From the NCBI RefSeq assembly GCF_023078275.1, contig NC_062993.1, forward strand, positions 2,231,252 to 2,295,251: 64,000 nucleotides of DNA. Reading direction: 5' to 3'. Both the position numbers and the translations under genes were made by a program. The first letter of the stretch is position 1. Every line of letters begins with the position of its first letter. The notes beneath the pieces were generated by a model. It was given only the letters and a program-made list of their open reading frames with translations. It had not been told where the DNA came from and did no database searches. This document shows, one piece after another, positions 22,123-34,024 of this stretch. The DNA comes from Leguminivora glycinivorella. Lineage: Eukaryota; Arthropoda; Insecta; Lepidoptera; Tortricidae.

Positions 22123-22899
22123 AAGTAATAAGGTAAATAAATATCGTCACGTCTAAAAGAGTCTCAGTTTAAAATCGTTTTTTTTTGTGTTGTTTACTAC
22201 TTATTATTGTTGAGAAATAAAAAAATATATGTAACTTTAATACAATGATAAGAAATATAGGTATTTTTTGTCTTCTAAACTTTATTAAAATGAAAGAGTT
22301 TTAAAATTAATTTTAACTCGTTGGACTTTATTTTCATTATACTGGTCACATTCTTTAGTGTGTCAGTGTGTGTAACATTCTCTATCGCGAAGAGACATTC
22401 AGTGTGGCGTATGAAAAAACTAACAGAACTAATCATTATAATTATATTCTATAAACGATTATTTACATAAATGGCGAAATTATTAATTGTAATAATATAT
22501 TATGTTATCACAAAATTGTTCTGTATGACTTACCTTCTTACGTTCAATATAATTTTTAAATGGTGTTTGCACACGGGGCACGTAACCTTATAGATTCAGA
22601 CAACTTTAACTAAATTTTGAAAATTATTATTTTAATGAAGAATTCTATATATGGCAACAATTTTACATGTAAACTGACTGTCAACCTCTGTTCATACATA
22701 ACCTCAACCTTTGTCTCAGTGCATTTATAACGGATGTTATAATGGCTAAACCGATCAGGAACAGTGAATTATTTTAATTCATTCGGAAAAGGGTTTAACC
22801 ATTTATAATTAGAATAAACGAAGCACTGTTTTTTACACCAGAGTTGTTTTGATTTTATATGGTGTTTGCACAAATTTATTTTGAAAAATAATCGGAGTC

Positions 22900-23270
22900 A
22901 ATTCGTGTGAGATGGTAACACTAAATTGACACTGTCCGCAATCTAAACACGCGGCAGCGTGTCAAGCCAAGTTCAAGTAACCGAACTGGCAGACAATATC
23001 GCGTGTGTTACACGAACTATTTGGAGCCTCTATGGGCGTCCTCACAACAAAAACTATTTCATATAAACGTCTTAAATTTGGCTCTTATATTGATATTTGT
23101 GACATACATATTATGTGCCTATCGTGATTGTTTCACCGGATGGTCTGATCGGAAGATTAGACCATTTCGTTGGATCTCCTTCTTGTTTATGTCTTATTAT
23201 TTGTAACGTTTATTTTGTGTGTGTGTTAACGAATAAATTAATTATATTCTATTCTATTCTATTATAAAAG
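22900..23270. other. Possible LINE-type 3' region ending in (ATTCT)n
   Basis: A moderately GC-rich block (CACGCGGCAGCGTGTCAAGC) and a 67-codon frame of no recognisable family run to AATAAATTAATTATATTCTA and four ATTCT units. This suggests a repeat tail, but it is not certain. Confidence 0.35.
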
Positions 23271-23626
23271 TTATAAGAAATGATATTTTATGTCATCAAT
23301 TGTCATAAAACATTTTGAGGACTGCCATTGAACTTGGCACCCGTTTAGATCTCTCTGCTTTTGTCGTTGACGCCAACAACCAAGGCATATATAATATTGA
23401 ACTTGGCTCATATTTCCCTTTTTTGGTTTTGATGGGATTTTAACGTTACAACTGATCTTCAGTGAAACTAATAGACCTGTCTTAAGTTCCTCTCACTTAG
23501 GTCACTGACCTCTTCCAGTAAATTGCGGTAGTGTGCGAAAAGTATGTTGGTGAGTGTGACGTGCGTTAGTGTGTGTAAATGGGGTAATTTGACAGATACT
23601 GAATTTTTACCCATCGTGACGGGCTC

Positions 23627-24143
23627 TTAAGACGATACGGTAGGGGTCAATTCTCCATACAAACGCTCTCGACTATTTCCTCCCTGGTTTTTGAAGATAG
23701 AGCAATGATTTTTTCAACACAGATTGTTATTATTTTTATCTGTGTCGGACCGTTTTGATTTTTTTGATATTCTGCTTTTTAAAGACTCTAGAGCCAATCA
23801 AAAATTTCCAAAAACGGCCTTTTTCATTGTGGCGCAAAAAAGGTGTGATACTCAAGATTGGTAACAATTAACCAAAAAAACAAAACGGTCCGACATAGAT
23901 TATTTCATTGTTATTCAGATTCTCAAATTTGGTTACGATTGATTAAGTTTTGAAGGAGGAAAGAGTCGAGAGCGGAACCTCGATTTTAAAGATTTTTTTG
24001 AAATGTCTTTTGACTGAGTTGTTCTTAATGGACATTTTTTTTCGATAAATCTAGTTAATAACACTTGTATATTTAACTAAAATTCCCAAGTTGAAAGGGG
24101 GGCTCCTTTCTATTTAAGCATTTTCGCTACCGTATCCTCTTAA
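23627..24143 (+). mobile_element. TTAA-flanked MITE (GATACGGTAG family), copy 3
   Basis: A full copy from TTAAGACGATACGGTAG to CTACCGTATCCTCTTAA, in the opposite orientation to copies 1 and 2. Confidence 0.88.
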
Positions 24144-24491
24144 ACATAATTTCTATTTAATAAGTCAAAGAGAAAGATATAAAGGAAATTAATTGACCGT
24201 GACGTCACTCGTCAGTATTTCATAGTAATTCCATATTAGCAAATCGTTTTGACAGTTCTTAAAAAGAAGCTGATTTGACTAGTAGGAAACTAGCCTATTG
24301 TCCATTCAATTTATACGCTTGATTTAGGACCACACAAAGTTAGAAAGAAAACGTTTATTTGGTGTATTAAAACTTAACCTATTACATCTTAGTCTATAAC
24401 ACAGTCTATACACCAAACTCATAGAGGAATAAGTAAGGGAAGAGCTGTAACTCCATACACCAGTAAATGCGAGTTATTTGTATAGGCATAG

Positions 24492-25010
24492 TTAAGACGA
24501 TACGGTAGGGGTCAATTCTCCATACAAACGCTCTCGACTATTTCCTCCCTGGTTTTTGAAGATAGAGCAATGATATTTTCAACACAGATTGGTATTATTT
24601 ATATCTGTGTCGGACCGTTTTGATTTTTTTGATATTCTGCTTTTTATAGATTCTAGAGCCAATCAAAAAATTTCAAAAACGGCCTTTTTCATTGTGGCGC
24701 AAAAAAAGGTGTGATACTCAAGATTGGTAACAATTAACCAAAAAAGCTAAACGGTCCGACATAGATTGTCTCATTGTTATTCAGATTCTCAAATTTCGTT
24801 CCGATTGATTAAGTTTTGAAGGAGGAAAGAGTCGAGAGTGGAACCTCGATTTTAAAGATTTTTTTGAAATATCTTTTGACTGAGTTGTTATTAATGGACA
24901 ATTTTTTTTCGATAAATCTAGTTAATAACACTTGTATATTTAACTAAAATTCCCAAGTTGAAAGGGGAGCTCCTTTCCATTTTAGCATTTTCGCTACCGT
25001 ATCCTCTTAA
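24492..25010 (+). mobile_element. TTAA-flanked MITE (GATACGGTAG family), copy 4
   Basis: A full copy directly abutting another TTAA element at 25007. Both lie between the arms of an outer inverted repeat (24446-24491 and 25258-25306). Confidence 0.88.
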
Positions 25011-25257
25011 GTGACATCTAGCAACAATCACGCGTCAATCACGCGTCAAATAGCGTAAACGTAAATAGCGTAGGTGTCACAGTGTCATTGTATTACAAGC
25101 AGAAGGAATTGAAAACAGAATACTGATTAATACTATTGTAATATTAGCTAAAAATTGGTGAGCATTTGCCTTTTCGTTCCTCTCGACATCTATTGACAAG
25201 TAGCAGTACTGATAATTTACGCTAGTTGACGCGTGATTGTCGCTAGATGTCACTTAA
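25007..25257. mobile_element. TTAA-flanked MITE with GTGACATCTAGC TIR
   Basis: TTAAGTGACATCTAGCAACA at the left and TGTCGCTAGATGTCACTTAA at the right form TIRs of about 28 bp. The 250-bp interior is non-coding. It shares its left TTAA with the MITE copy before it. Confidence 0.85.
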
Positions 25258-25424
25258 CCATGCCTATACAAATAACTCGCATTTTCTGATGTATGGAGTT
25301 ACAACACAACTCTTCACAAACTGGATGTCAGTGAGCATATGCCGATGCGATGACTGACCCATGGCGTTGGTTTTCAGGGCAACCAAGTTTACGACTATAT
25401 TTATTTATGAATAAGTACAATAGT

Positions 25425-25858
25425 TATTTGTTATACAAGGGGGCAAAGTTGTATTTTAACGCCGAGTGTGGAACTGAAAAACGAGCAAGTGAAAGGATTA
25501 TATAGTTGAACCACGAGCGAAGCGAGTGGTTCGAGAATAGAATCCTGAACTTGCGAGTTTTTTAACAACCGAGAAGTAAAATACATTTGCACCCGAGTGT
25601 AACACAAAACTTTTCCCCTCACTATAGCGAGGAAACTACAACGCAAAAAAAATGCGTCTTATCACTGCTTCCAGTAGTTCCACAGGTGGTAAATCATCTT
25701 TATTACTAGATTCACCTACTTTTATCAATTTTAAAGCAGTTAATTCGACTTTATTCAAGGTCAAAGTACTTTACCCACTAGTGGATAAAATGCGTTTTTA
25801 CCCGCTGGTATTAAAGAACAAAACACGTGTTTCCGAGCTAGTGAGGGGAAAAAATATT
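25425..25858 (+). mobile_element. GGGGGCAAAGTTGTATTTTA repeat
   Basis: Forward copy from TTATACAAGGGGGCAAAGTT to CGAGCTAGTGAGGGGAAAA. It carries an ACCACGAGCGAAGCGAGTGG hairpin. A diverged relative lies at 37735-37925. Open frames across it are by chance. Confidence 0.8.
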
Positions 25859-26102
25859 TAAATTGCCTTTAAGATGTATATGCAATTATGCATGATAAGT
25901 CAAAAAGGTCTTTGACCGTGTACAGGATGTTTTTATACAGTTGTTACTTTTTATAGCCCTTGTTTTCTTGTTTTGTATTATACGTTACTTTAAAAAAAAC
26001 TAAAAAAACAACAATGAAATGATGGGTGACAGAAAAGTATTGAATGATTGGTTTTGCGAACGAGCCCATAAAACCGATTTTTTTTTTTGCTATTTTTGCA
26101 TT

Positions 26103-26324
26103 TTTAACCCCCGACGCAAAAACGACGGGGGTGTGCTGTTTGACGTGTCTGTCTGTTTGTGTGTGTCTGTCTATGGCATCATAGCTCCCGAACGGATGAA
26201 CAGATTTATTTTTTTTTTGTTTGAAAGCTGAATTAGTCGGGAGTGTTCTTGGCCATGTTTCATGAAAATCGGTCCACTATGGCGGGGTTTTTCAAAATTT
26301 TAATTTTGTGGTTTTTAGGTTATT
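26103..26324 (+). mobile_element. CCCCCGACGCAAAAACGACG element
   Basis: A forward copy starting TTTTAACCCCCGACGCAAAA, with GTCTGTCTGTTTGTGTGTG and CGGGAGTGTTCTTGGCCATG. It abuts the motif-rich element beginning at 26325. Confidence 0.75.
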
Positions 26325-27765
26325 AAGGTAATGGCGCCTATTAACGTGGTACTTAAGGAAGATTTCAAAAGATACCAAAAAATTAAGGGTATCAAAGCTC
26401 ATTAACGACCACAAATATTTTTTTTATGGAAGAGTATTTATTGAACTATTAGTTTTGAAGAGTTTTAGGATCATTTTAGTTTATTATATGTCATAAAATG
26501 ATTATTGAAGTCAACATACCTAAATTTTCTATTACCGTGGTAATGAACAGGCTGCAGTTCTATTAACGCGAATTGAGATTTCATTACCGAGGGTATGAAT
26601 GACAGTGTTTTTCTACCATCGGTAAATAGAAACCCATCTCAAAATTCGGAGCTTAATACCGACGGTTGAATATACAAATTATGACAAATACATATACCTA
26701 TACTATCCTCCTTTATGAATACCCACAGAAGACTCAGTTTCACCTAAGAAATCTGTACTTACGGTACACTAAATGTCATATTTTGATACAAGACTAATAT
26801 GTCGCTCGGTAATAGATACTTCTATAGGAACCCATTACCGACCCAAACAAATATTGCATGGATCGGTAATAGATTCTTATATATTCTATTACCGAGGGTT
26901 ATCTGATTGTACCATCGGTAATAGGCATAAATTGGAGTATTATAAAATCTAATTCCGACCCATAAAAACAAAGTCATACAGATTTATTTTCATTACAAAT
27001 CAAAATAAAATATTGCAACCTTATATTAAAACCAAGTTTACATAACTGGTAAGTAAGCATCAGACTTTATGTCAATGTTTAAAAAAATTGACAAATTAAC
27101 GGTTTTCATAGAAACTACGAAATCAGTCATGAAGTTTTTGCTAAAAATTAAGGTTTTGTTGAATAATTTTCATACCGCGTAAATAGTTCTTTGATAGCGT
27201 GAATAGATCAAGATTGAAACAACTGTAAGACATTATATAACTGATCACATATACTTAAAATAAAGCAAAAGGAACTAATATCACTACTTTAACTATTACT
27301 GTGGTATACCACAGTAATAGAATCTACTCACGAAATGGCGCCTTTCACCGCTGTCTTTTAATTTCCACTTTAAACACATTTCCAGGCTAAACAATACGTA
27401 AAAAGTACTCAGAAGTCATGTAGAAAACTATAAACAATAATTTGAAATGCATAACTTTCACCTCTTTGCCATAATTATTACGTAAACTACTAAATGAGAT
27501 TGGAGTTCACTTAGGTTTAGCGTCCCACGTCAGTATGACACAACCTCTTCTCGCGGCCCCGTGGCAAAAACTGTCAAATAGCGAGCGTCTTCTTTCATTC
27601 ACACTCTCTATCGCCTATATGTGCGTTAGTCAACTAAACAGGCTTCCTTTGTGTGAGTAACTTTTTTTTAAGAAATTGGTCGGTTTGCCTATAAAATGCG
27701 TATTTGCAAATGCGGCGGTAATGGACGTCGATTTTGATACCCGCGTTGATAGCCGCCGTTACCTT
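26325..27765. mobile_element. 1.44-kb TIR element saturated with ATTACCG words
   Basis: The left end AAGGTAATGGCGCCTATTAA and the reverse complement of the right end AAGGTAACGGCGGCTATCAA match at about 17 of the first 20 positions. Inside, ATTACCG or its complement CGGTAAT recurs about ten times, partly as palindromes (ATTACCGTGGTAAT, TACTGTGGTATACCACAGTA). No ORF. It ends 95 bp before ABC exon 1. Confidence 0.6.
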
Positions 27766-27860
27766 ATTCTGCCTTTAGCTACCTGGGCCCTGGTGGCACC
27801 TTAGATTTGTTTTTTAATGTATGTATTTATGATATTAACGTGCATTTTTGATTGTTACAG

Positions 27861-27954
27861 AGAGACCTCGCCTCCGTCGCCGAACGGCGATGCGAAGGAC
27901 TCTAAGATGAGTCAGATACAATTCTCGACACCTTACGACAAACAAGAGAACGCG
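27861..27954 (+). CDS. ABCH-type ABC transporter, first visible coding exon
   Basis: This exon opens after an acceptor (TTGTTACAG) and closes at a GTAAGT donor. One frame is open: one base plus 31 codons, ending in phase 0 and joining the next exon exactly. It encodes a hydrophilic, Ser/Pro/Asp-rich N-terminal tail with no motif. An in-frame ATG at 27907-27909 could be the start, giving a peptide beginning MSQIQFSTPYDKQENA. Alternatively the frame continues from an upstream exon, as the acceptor and the phase-1 entry suggest. The assembled protein resembles insect ABCH half-transporters, often named ABCG23-like. Members studied in insects (for example Drosophila snustorr) move lipids to the cuticle barrier. 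The specific role of this copy is inference. The exon begins 95 bp after a 1.4-kb transposon-like element. Confidence 0.72.
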
Positions 27955-28146
27955 GTAAGTTTAGACGTCTATTCCATTTAACATTAAATTTGATTACATT
28001 CAAGTTTACAATGCATTTGACCGTTTGACGCCGACTAATGCGCCCGGCTGCAACCTACTCGTAAACTTTTGTACAAATGGCGGACTTAATGCCTTAAGGA
28101 ATTCTCTACCAGTCAACCATCACTGCGATACTTCGCTGCGATGACA

Positions 28147-28362
28147 CAACAGGGTGCGTAGCCGAATGACACAAACGCTCACGAAACGAAACGCTCGTAG
28201 ATATCGCAGGTGCGCTAGCCGAATGGCATTTCTGCGATGCGAAACGAAAACGAAACGCCGCGAAAGGTAGTCTGGCTCTGTCCCTCCAATACGCAAGAGC
28301 GATAGAGATAAATATCTACGAGCGTTTAGTTTCGTGAGCATTTGTGCATTCGGCTACACACG
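28147..28362. mobile_element. GTAGCCGAATGGCA foldback element, rearranged
   Basis: Two copies in opposite orientation are joined (GGGTGCGTAGCCGAATGACA at left; a second GCTAGCCGAATGGCATTTCT at about 28215), about 0.2 kb after ABC exon 1. Confidence 0.75.
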
Positions 28363-28409
28363 CAGCAACACACACGATAGGCATGGTATTCAAGAGGATT
28401 GAGAACAAA

Positions 28410-28556
28410 CGAAAAAAAAATGTGTCCCAAATTTTCCATACAAAATTCGAGTTTCCAATAAGTCACGCGAGCGTGACTTATTGGAAACTCGAACTACGAG
28501 TAGTTCATACTAAAATCGTGACGTAAAAGGAAAAAAAAATTAGGACACATTTTTTT
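28410..28556. mobile_element. Foldback MITE with CGAGTTTCCAATAAGTCACG core
   Basis: A long perfect inverted pair meets at CACGCGAGCGTG (about 28447-28492). Outer AAATGTGTCCCAAATTTT is mirrored by TTAGGACACATTT. Confidence 0.75.
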
Positions 28557-28885
28557 ATCGTCGGGATCGAATCAGCTCGTGATTCTGAGAAGAATGAGCC
28601 CAAACACGTCCAGATCTGGTGAAATTCGATATTCGGGATTTAATTTGGAAAACGCCCAATTACAAAAACTATTAGAAAGGTCAATACTACAACCAGTTAG
28701 TTTTACCTACATTGCGTCGAAAATATGTATAAGTACCAGAATTTTTGCTATAGCTAATATCGAGTAAAATATGTTAGGTAGCCTATTGAACTGACCCTGG
28801 AGGGTTTGGTCAATGTTTCCACCTATTTTTAATTTTAGGTATTTCATGCCGTAAAAAACAGCCTTATACTTATATATATCAGTAT

Positions 28886-28943
28886 CAGTACGTATAGTCG
28901 CTTATTCGCATTGGGCGCAATGCGAATAAGCGACTATACGGAC
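28886..28943. repeat. Near-perfect hairpin
   Basis: GTATAGTCGCTTATTCGCAT and its inverse are separated by four to six bases. Confidence 0.8.
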
Positions 28944-29423
28944 TTGAGATATGTATTATGTATACCTATTTTTCTACCGCTCAGTATCAACTTTCATAGT
29001 TGAACAATCTATTTGTAAAATTTTCGGCACTGTTTGTCTTTTCTGTGTTCCATCTATTGTATCTTTTGATGTAATGACTGTTTGCTGTCATAATAAAAAA
29101 TATAAAAAAATGTAAATACTTGACCATGGTTTTACAAATAAATAGTTAGGTCTATGACGAAAATGACACGAAAAATCTGTTACTTAGTAACAAAATACCT
29201 TATCTAAATTCACATAGGTCACTTTGATTAAATATGACGACAATTTCATTACTTTTAGCTTGAAAACACGTCATCTGCGCCTACGCAGCACCAGTCACGT
29301 CACGGATAGGAAAACGGAACAAAATTAATCGGTTTTTAATGTTTGCTGATAATTCCCAAAACTTCAATTGACCTAATCCATAGGTTTTATAATTAAGCTT
29401 ATCTTTCTTGATCCTGGTCAAAA

Positions 29424-29658
29424 TCCATAGTAATATTACAAATGGGAAAGTGTGTGTGTCTGTTTGTCCGTCTTTCACGGCAAAACGGAGCGACGAATTG
29501 TCGTGTTTTTTTAAGTGGAGATAGTTAAGGGGATGGAGAGTGACGTAGGCTACTTTTTGTCTCTTTGTAACCCCCCCCCCCCTTCCCTAAAATGGGGGGA
29601 TGGAAGTTTGTATGGAGCATTCCGCAATTTTTGAGCGAAGCCGCGGGCAAAAGCTAGT
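29424..29658 (+). mobile_element. Helitron-like element
   Basis: TCCATAGTAATATTACAAAT core to GCCGCGGGCAAAAGCTAGT. It carries an 11-base run of C at about 29571. Confidence 0.85.
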
Positions 29659-29867
29659 ATTTCATAAACTAAACGTCATCGCCTATCTCGGCCGGGTTGC
29701 GGCCCAGTATTTTTGCAACACCTGCATCTATTAACCTTTCCGACATTGTCTGACATATCACAATGTCCTGCAGAAGCATTGTCTCTGGTCACATCCGCTT
29801 TGCTATTTTGTAATCATATCATAACTAGGTCTTTGTCTAGCAACTTAGCAGGATTTGCTGAGCGTAC

Positions 29868-30085
29868 GTGCGTTTTCACATTATCTGATACGATATCAGC
29901 ACGGGAAGCATGGTCCCGCGATAGACGATAAAATATCAGGCCGTCCCTATCGCACTATTAGTAAGTGCGATAGGGACGACCAGATGTTTTATCATTTATC
30001 GCGCGACCATGCTTCCCGTGCAGATGTACGAAGGATTTCAAAGCCAAAAATCATAGATGGCGGCTTAAATGTATCCATGGGATGA
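29868..30085. mobile_element. Foldback MITE of the GATATCGGATG family with nested palindrome
   Basis: GTGCGTTTTCACATTATCTG starts the family element, but its centre holds another palindrome. GCACGGGAAGCATGGTC (29899) and its inverse (30005-30021) have inner arms around TCGCACTATTAGTAAGTGCG. Confidence 0.75.
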
Positions 30086-30190
30086 GTTAAGAAATTAAAA
30101 TTAAGGTATAAAAATTAGTCTGTAACTCCTCTAACACTATTTTAACAGCTATGGATTTTTATCCGCAGTAAAATTGTGTTTTTTTTTTTA

Positions 30191-30271
30191 ACAGTTCGTC
30201 GGACGATATCGGCACTTTTGTGAATGATATCATCACTTTTGTGAAAGATATCGTCCGACGCACTGTTAAGA
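30191..30271. repeat. Short foldback
   Basis: TCGTCGGACGATATC is mirrored by GATATCGTCCGACGC. Between them, ATCACTTTTGTGAA-like words repeat. Confidence 0.7.
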
Positions 30272-30344
30272 TGATGATGAGATTTTCAAATAAATTACTT
30301 GGATTGGCTCTAAGAATTTTTAGGATTTTTTTATGAAAAAAACC

Positions 30345-30919
30345 GGCCAAGTGCGAGTCGGACTCGCGCACCGAGGGTTCCGTAATATGCAGCTTAAATT
30401 GCTGTTTCTTTTGATTGCGTTGACATAGAAGTTTGATTTTGTTACAGCTTAAAGGTATTATAGACCTGAGTATTTGGTATGAATTTCAATTTAATACCTC
30501 TACGCGTTTATGAGGAAATGGGTAGTAAGGTTAAAATTATTAAAAAAAAATATATTATGTGATGTAACTAAAAATTTATGGTTTTCGTAATTTTTCCTTT
30601 ATCTATGCTATAAGACGTTGCTTCGTACCAAATTTCAAGATTCTGAGTTCACGGGAAGCACCCTGTAGGTTTTGATTCCCTTGCAAGTGTCGAAAATTTG
30701 CGGCATAAACGGCTGTGTCTTTTGATTGCGTTGGCTTAGAAGTTTGATTTTTTCACAGCTTCAAGGGACAGTAGACCTGAGTAATTGATATAAATTTCAG
30801 CTTCATACCTCCACGCGTTCCTGAGAAAAAGGGTCTTGACAGACGGACGGACAGACAGACGGACAACAAAGTGATCCTATAAGGGTTCCGTTTTTTCCTT
30901 TTGAGGTACGGAACCCTAA
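30345..30919. mobile_element. GGCCAAGTGCGAGTCGGACT dispersed repeat
   Basis: It starts CCGGCCAAGTGCGAGTCGGA and ends TTTGAGGTACGGAACCCTAA. Two internal copies of TTTTGATTGCGTTG are followed by AGAAGTTTGATTTT. This end pair is common in lepidopteran DNA. No ORF. Confidence 0.75.
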
Positions 30920-31067
30920 AAACCAATAGATTCTTCCAAAGAATGAAATTTTCGGTTCAAACCCAGACATCCGTAGTTATAAAACTTTGTTTGTTAAGAT
31001 TTCGCAAATCAGGAAGTTGAATATATTATAACAGTATACCTATTTATATGTTTAATTCATGAGTTGA

Positions 31068-31358
31068 AGTTGTGCTGGCTCAGCGGCGGAGTCCGCGGCA
31101 AAGTCTAAGCACACAAAGTACTCCGCGTTGGAAACCGCTTATGACTTTGTGCCGGTAGCAATTGAGACAGCGGGGCCTTGGGGTTCAGAGGCTCGCTCCT
31201 TTTTCAGGGAATTAGGGCGTCGTTTGCGGGAGAGGGGCTGCGATCCTCGTTCTGGGTCGTATCTGGTCCAACAGGTCTCCATTGCAGTTCAGCGGGGAAA
31301 TGCGGCGGGTATAATGGGGACTTTTGAGCCAGGTACGATCCAGGGAGGGTTATTTTAG
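31068..31358 (+). pseudogene. C-terminal fragment of a retroelement-type protein
   Basis: A 96-codon frame is open from just after a TGA to a TAG. It reads KHTKYSALETAYDFVPVAIE, then GPWGSEARSFFRELGRRL and SIAVQRGNAAGIMGTF. I associate the pattern 'FVPVAxET-x-GxxGxEA' plus 'QRxSxAxQRGNA' with the extreme C-terminus of metazoan reverse-transcriptase element proteins. GC content is clearly above the surroundings. No RT domain lies upstream (30345-30919 is a different repeat), so it is an isolated end piece. Confidence 0.5.
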
Positions 31359-31613
31359 ATTTAGGTGTATGTTGTGTTCCTTTTTTTTATATATGTTAAT
31401 AACCTACTTGACATGACATAGATACTATATTTGACGAAGCCTGTGCTGTGGATTTTTTTTGTACTTATTATTTACTTTATTTACTTATTTAAAATCAATT
31501 AAAAAATTCATGATTCATTACTTGTTTTGAGTAAAATGACAAAAATAAATGGAAAAATCTGTATATTTCGTTTCGTACAAATATTATAGTTTCTAACCAC
31601 AGAACTATATTTA

Positions 31614-31930
31614 GATAGAAGAAACAAGTTCATCTATTTGTATGGCGGCCGAGCGTGTCAGATTTTGTACTGTAGTTGTTACTTGCCTGTGATTTTAAAT
31701 ATGTCTCAGGCCCTTGAGTGTTCATAATTTTTGTGTTGTTGCAATTAAATATCACGTAACGAGGCATTTTTAATGTTTTTGTTGACTTCAACTTACAAAC
31801 ATTGACGCCCGAAAGCTACAAGCTGCGATTGAAGACGGACATCTCAGTGAAATTTACCGAGTTCATTTGACACGCTAAGTAGATATGTTTGCTTGATCTA
31901 CAGGATATATGACATCTGTTTCTAACGTAC
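31614..31930 (-). repeat. Dispersed repeat, copy 2
   Basis: TAGATAGAAGAAACAAGTTC to ATATATGACATCTG is the inverted copy of 20405-20730. Its ATG frame is disrupted. Confidence 0.7.
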
Positions 31931-32384
31931 ATAACATAACTAAACGATCGGAAAGAGGAATCAGGACAGTGCCTATTGATTATATTAGTTAAGTTACACA
32001 TTTAAGTTGTTTTACCAGTTTTCGTGTCAAGCTATCAATTATGCGGAAAACTGGTTGCTCATAAAAGTCATAAAACTGTACATTTTATTACTTTCGTATA
32101 GCAACTGCGAAAACTATTTGATGAATAAAACAAGTTTTTTGCTCAACCATAGTCTCATCGCCGTTTTCTCTACTTTATTGGTCGCCTCCTAAAAATAGTT
32201 TACTACTAAATATTTGTAAGTACTCAAAATATAGGTAGGAACTGGAAGGCATGTTTTCCTAAGGGCATGGCATACCTACTTAGTAGATTTTTTACTGGGG
32301 CCAAATTATGCAACTAGATAAGGATCATTTATTATGCAATAGAGCCAAAACATCAGAACTTAGGTACATATAACCTAACCACAA

Positions 32385-32544
32385 AATTAAAAATTTGTAA
32401 AAAACCCCGACCGCGACATAGTAGACCGATTTTCATGAAACATGGCTAAGAACACTCCCGACTAACTCAGCTTTCAGACAAAAAAACTAAAATTAATCGG
32501 TTCATCCATTCGAGAGCTACGATGTCACAGACAGACACACACAC

Positions 32545-32575
<31 letters not shown>

Positions 32576-32627
32576 CGTCAAACTTATAACACCCCGTCGT
32601 TGTTGCGTCGGGGGTTAAAAACCAGAT
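32385..32627 (-). mobile_element. CCCCCGACGCAAAAACGACG element
   Basis: A reverse copy ending GTTGCGTCGGGGGTTAAAAA, with a CAGACAGACAGACA microsatellite at 32526-32575. Confidence 0.75.
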
Positions 32628-32629
32628 TC

Positions 32630-33530
32630 AAAACCAGACCAGAAATATATGACTATTGTCAAGAGGGCGCTGTTATTCTGATGTTTGAGACTACGAGGTT
32701 TCAGTATAGTATAAAGAAAATAGTTCTAATAAAATTCCGCAACATGGCGCGTAGTCATATATTTCTGGATTTTCTGGTCAAGGTTTATATGAAATTTAGG
32801 TGGCGATGCAAAGTTATGATAACATTAAGTTGAGTTGATGACAGTCACAGGAGTTGGCCAAGGGAACTGTGTAAACAAATAAATTATAACTCAGTGACAA
32901 AAATTCTAATCAAAAATAATACCTATTATACGTGATATAATCCGTTTCCATAGTTTTATTTCATGAGTAACTATCGCGGTAACCGAAGACAATAAAAATG
33001 ATAATATTTACAAAAAAAATCGGGTTTCTGCTTATTTACTGTCCTAAATAAAAGTGGAACGAACCTATCTAGGTATCAATGTCACGCCTCACGTGTCCAG
33101 CCTGAGCGATTAGGTTGCTAATGTTGGCATGCCGACGTTTCGCAAATTCAACTCGTGGCCAATATTGTGACGAGTTATGTAACGTTCACACCCACGCGAT
33201 GACACAGATCTTCATTAATTTCATTAAGCTACTATTTTAAATGATCACCAAAAAAAGTTTTGATATCCCAAACTTTGCAACCAAAAAAATAGTTGAGCAC
33301 CAAAAAAGGTCACCTAAAATTGTGCAAGTACCACCAGTTTTAGTAAAATTCAATTAAAATTTTGGTACTTTTTTGGATGTAAAATTTTAAAAAATTTGGT
33401 GATCGTTGAGCCATTTCATTATGATGTGACATGTGACTACATGTTTAATAAATAATTCATATAAACACCCTAATTTTCCAAAGCAACATTGGGATAATTT
33501 AGCAACTTAAGAGCCAAGCCAACATTTGAC
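32630..33530. other. No gene recognised (ABC intron 1)
   Basis: AT-rich. ACCAAAAAAA words at 33243-33310 and a mirrored TTTTTTGG at 33375 suggest an old repeat. Confidence 0.4.
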
Positions 33531-33638
33531 TTACTTCCGATGGCGATGGCGCCACAACCTTTTGCTATATTTCCTCATTATCTTAACGTCTTCTTCCACA
33601 CAGTCAAGCCACCTTTTCCGAAGTGACTGCAACGCTTT
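33531..33638 (-). pseudogene. LINE RT C-terminal fragment (minus)
   Basis: On the minus strand it reads KALQSLRKRWLDCVEEDVKI, then a basic tail RLWRHRHRK and a stop. The RKRWxDCVEED motif is a common C-terminal signature of insect LINE polyproteins. Only 35 codons remain. Confidence 0.5.
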
Positions 33639-33681
33639 TTATTGATGATCCAAGGGGAATCCGTTATGGATCCCCTGCCGG

Positions 33682-33818
33682 CGTAGCCTAATGGCAATCG
33701 TCGCCAAACGCCGACAGAAATGCAGTCTGGCTCTGTCGCGCCAATATGCAAGAGTGATAGAGATAGATAGCTACGAAACAGATATTATTGTGAGCGTTTG
33801 GACATTCGGCTATGTACC
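33682..33818. mobile_element. GTAGCCGAATGGCA foldback element, diverged
   Basis: GGCGTAGCCTAATGGCAATC to GGACATTCGGCTATGTACC with the AGTCTGGCTCTGTCGCGCCA core. Confidence 0.7.
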
Positions 33819-33877
33819 TTGGCCTGACCCAGAAGAGCCAAGTGGCAAGTGGGTTCAACGTTTCCTCCGGACTCTAA

Positions 33878-33950
33878 ATCACAAAAGTGAGCTTCGGAAC
33901 TCCCCAAGGGGGTTTCTTGGGGAGTTCCAAAGCCCACTTTTGTGATTTTA
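33878..33950. repeat. Long hairpin
   Basis: AATCACAAAAGTGAGCTTCG then GAACTCCCCAAG pairs with CTTGGGGAGTTC and CCCACTTTTGTGATT, with two small mismatches. Confidence 0.8.
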
Positions 33951-34024
33951 AAAATAAGCATCCTATTTCCATATAGTTACACGTTGCATCTTTGTTATAG
34001 TACGTGTTTATAGGCCCTTAACTA

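Larger units (their letters stand above)
24446..25306. repeat. Outer inverted repeat enclosing two TTAA elements
   Basis: TGTAACTCCATACACCAG to GTTATTTGTATAGGCA (24446-24488) recurs in reverse complement at 25261-25306. It looks like a short foldback element whose central TTAA received the two inner elements in succession. Confidence 0.75.

Noticed and set aside
32522..32833. 103-codon ORF
   Set aside because: Its first third is a CAGA microsatellite and the rest has no recognisable family.
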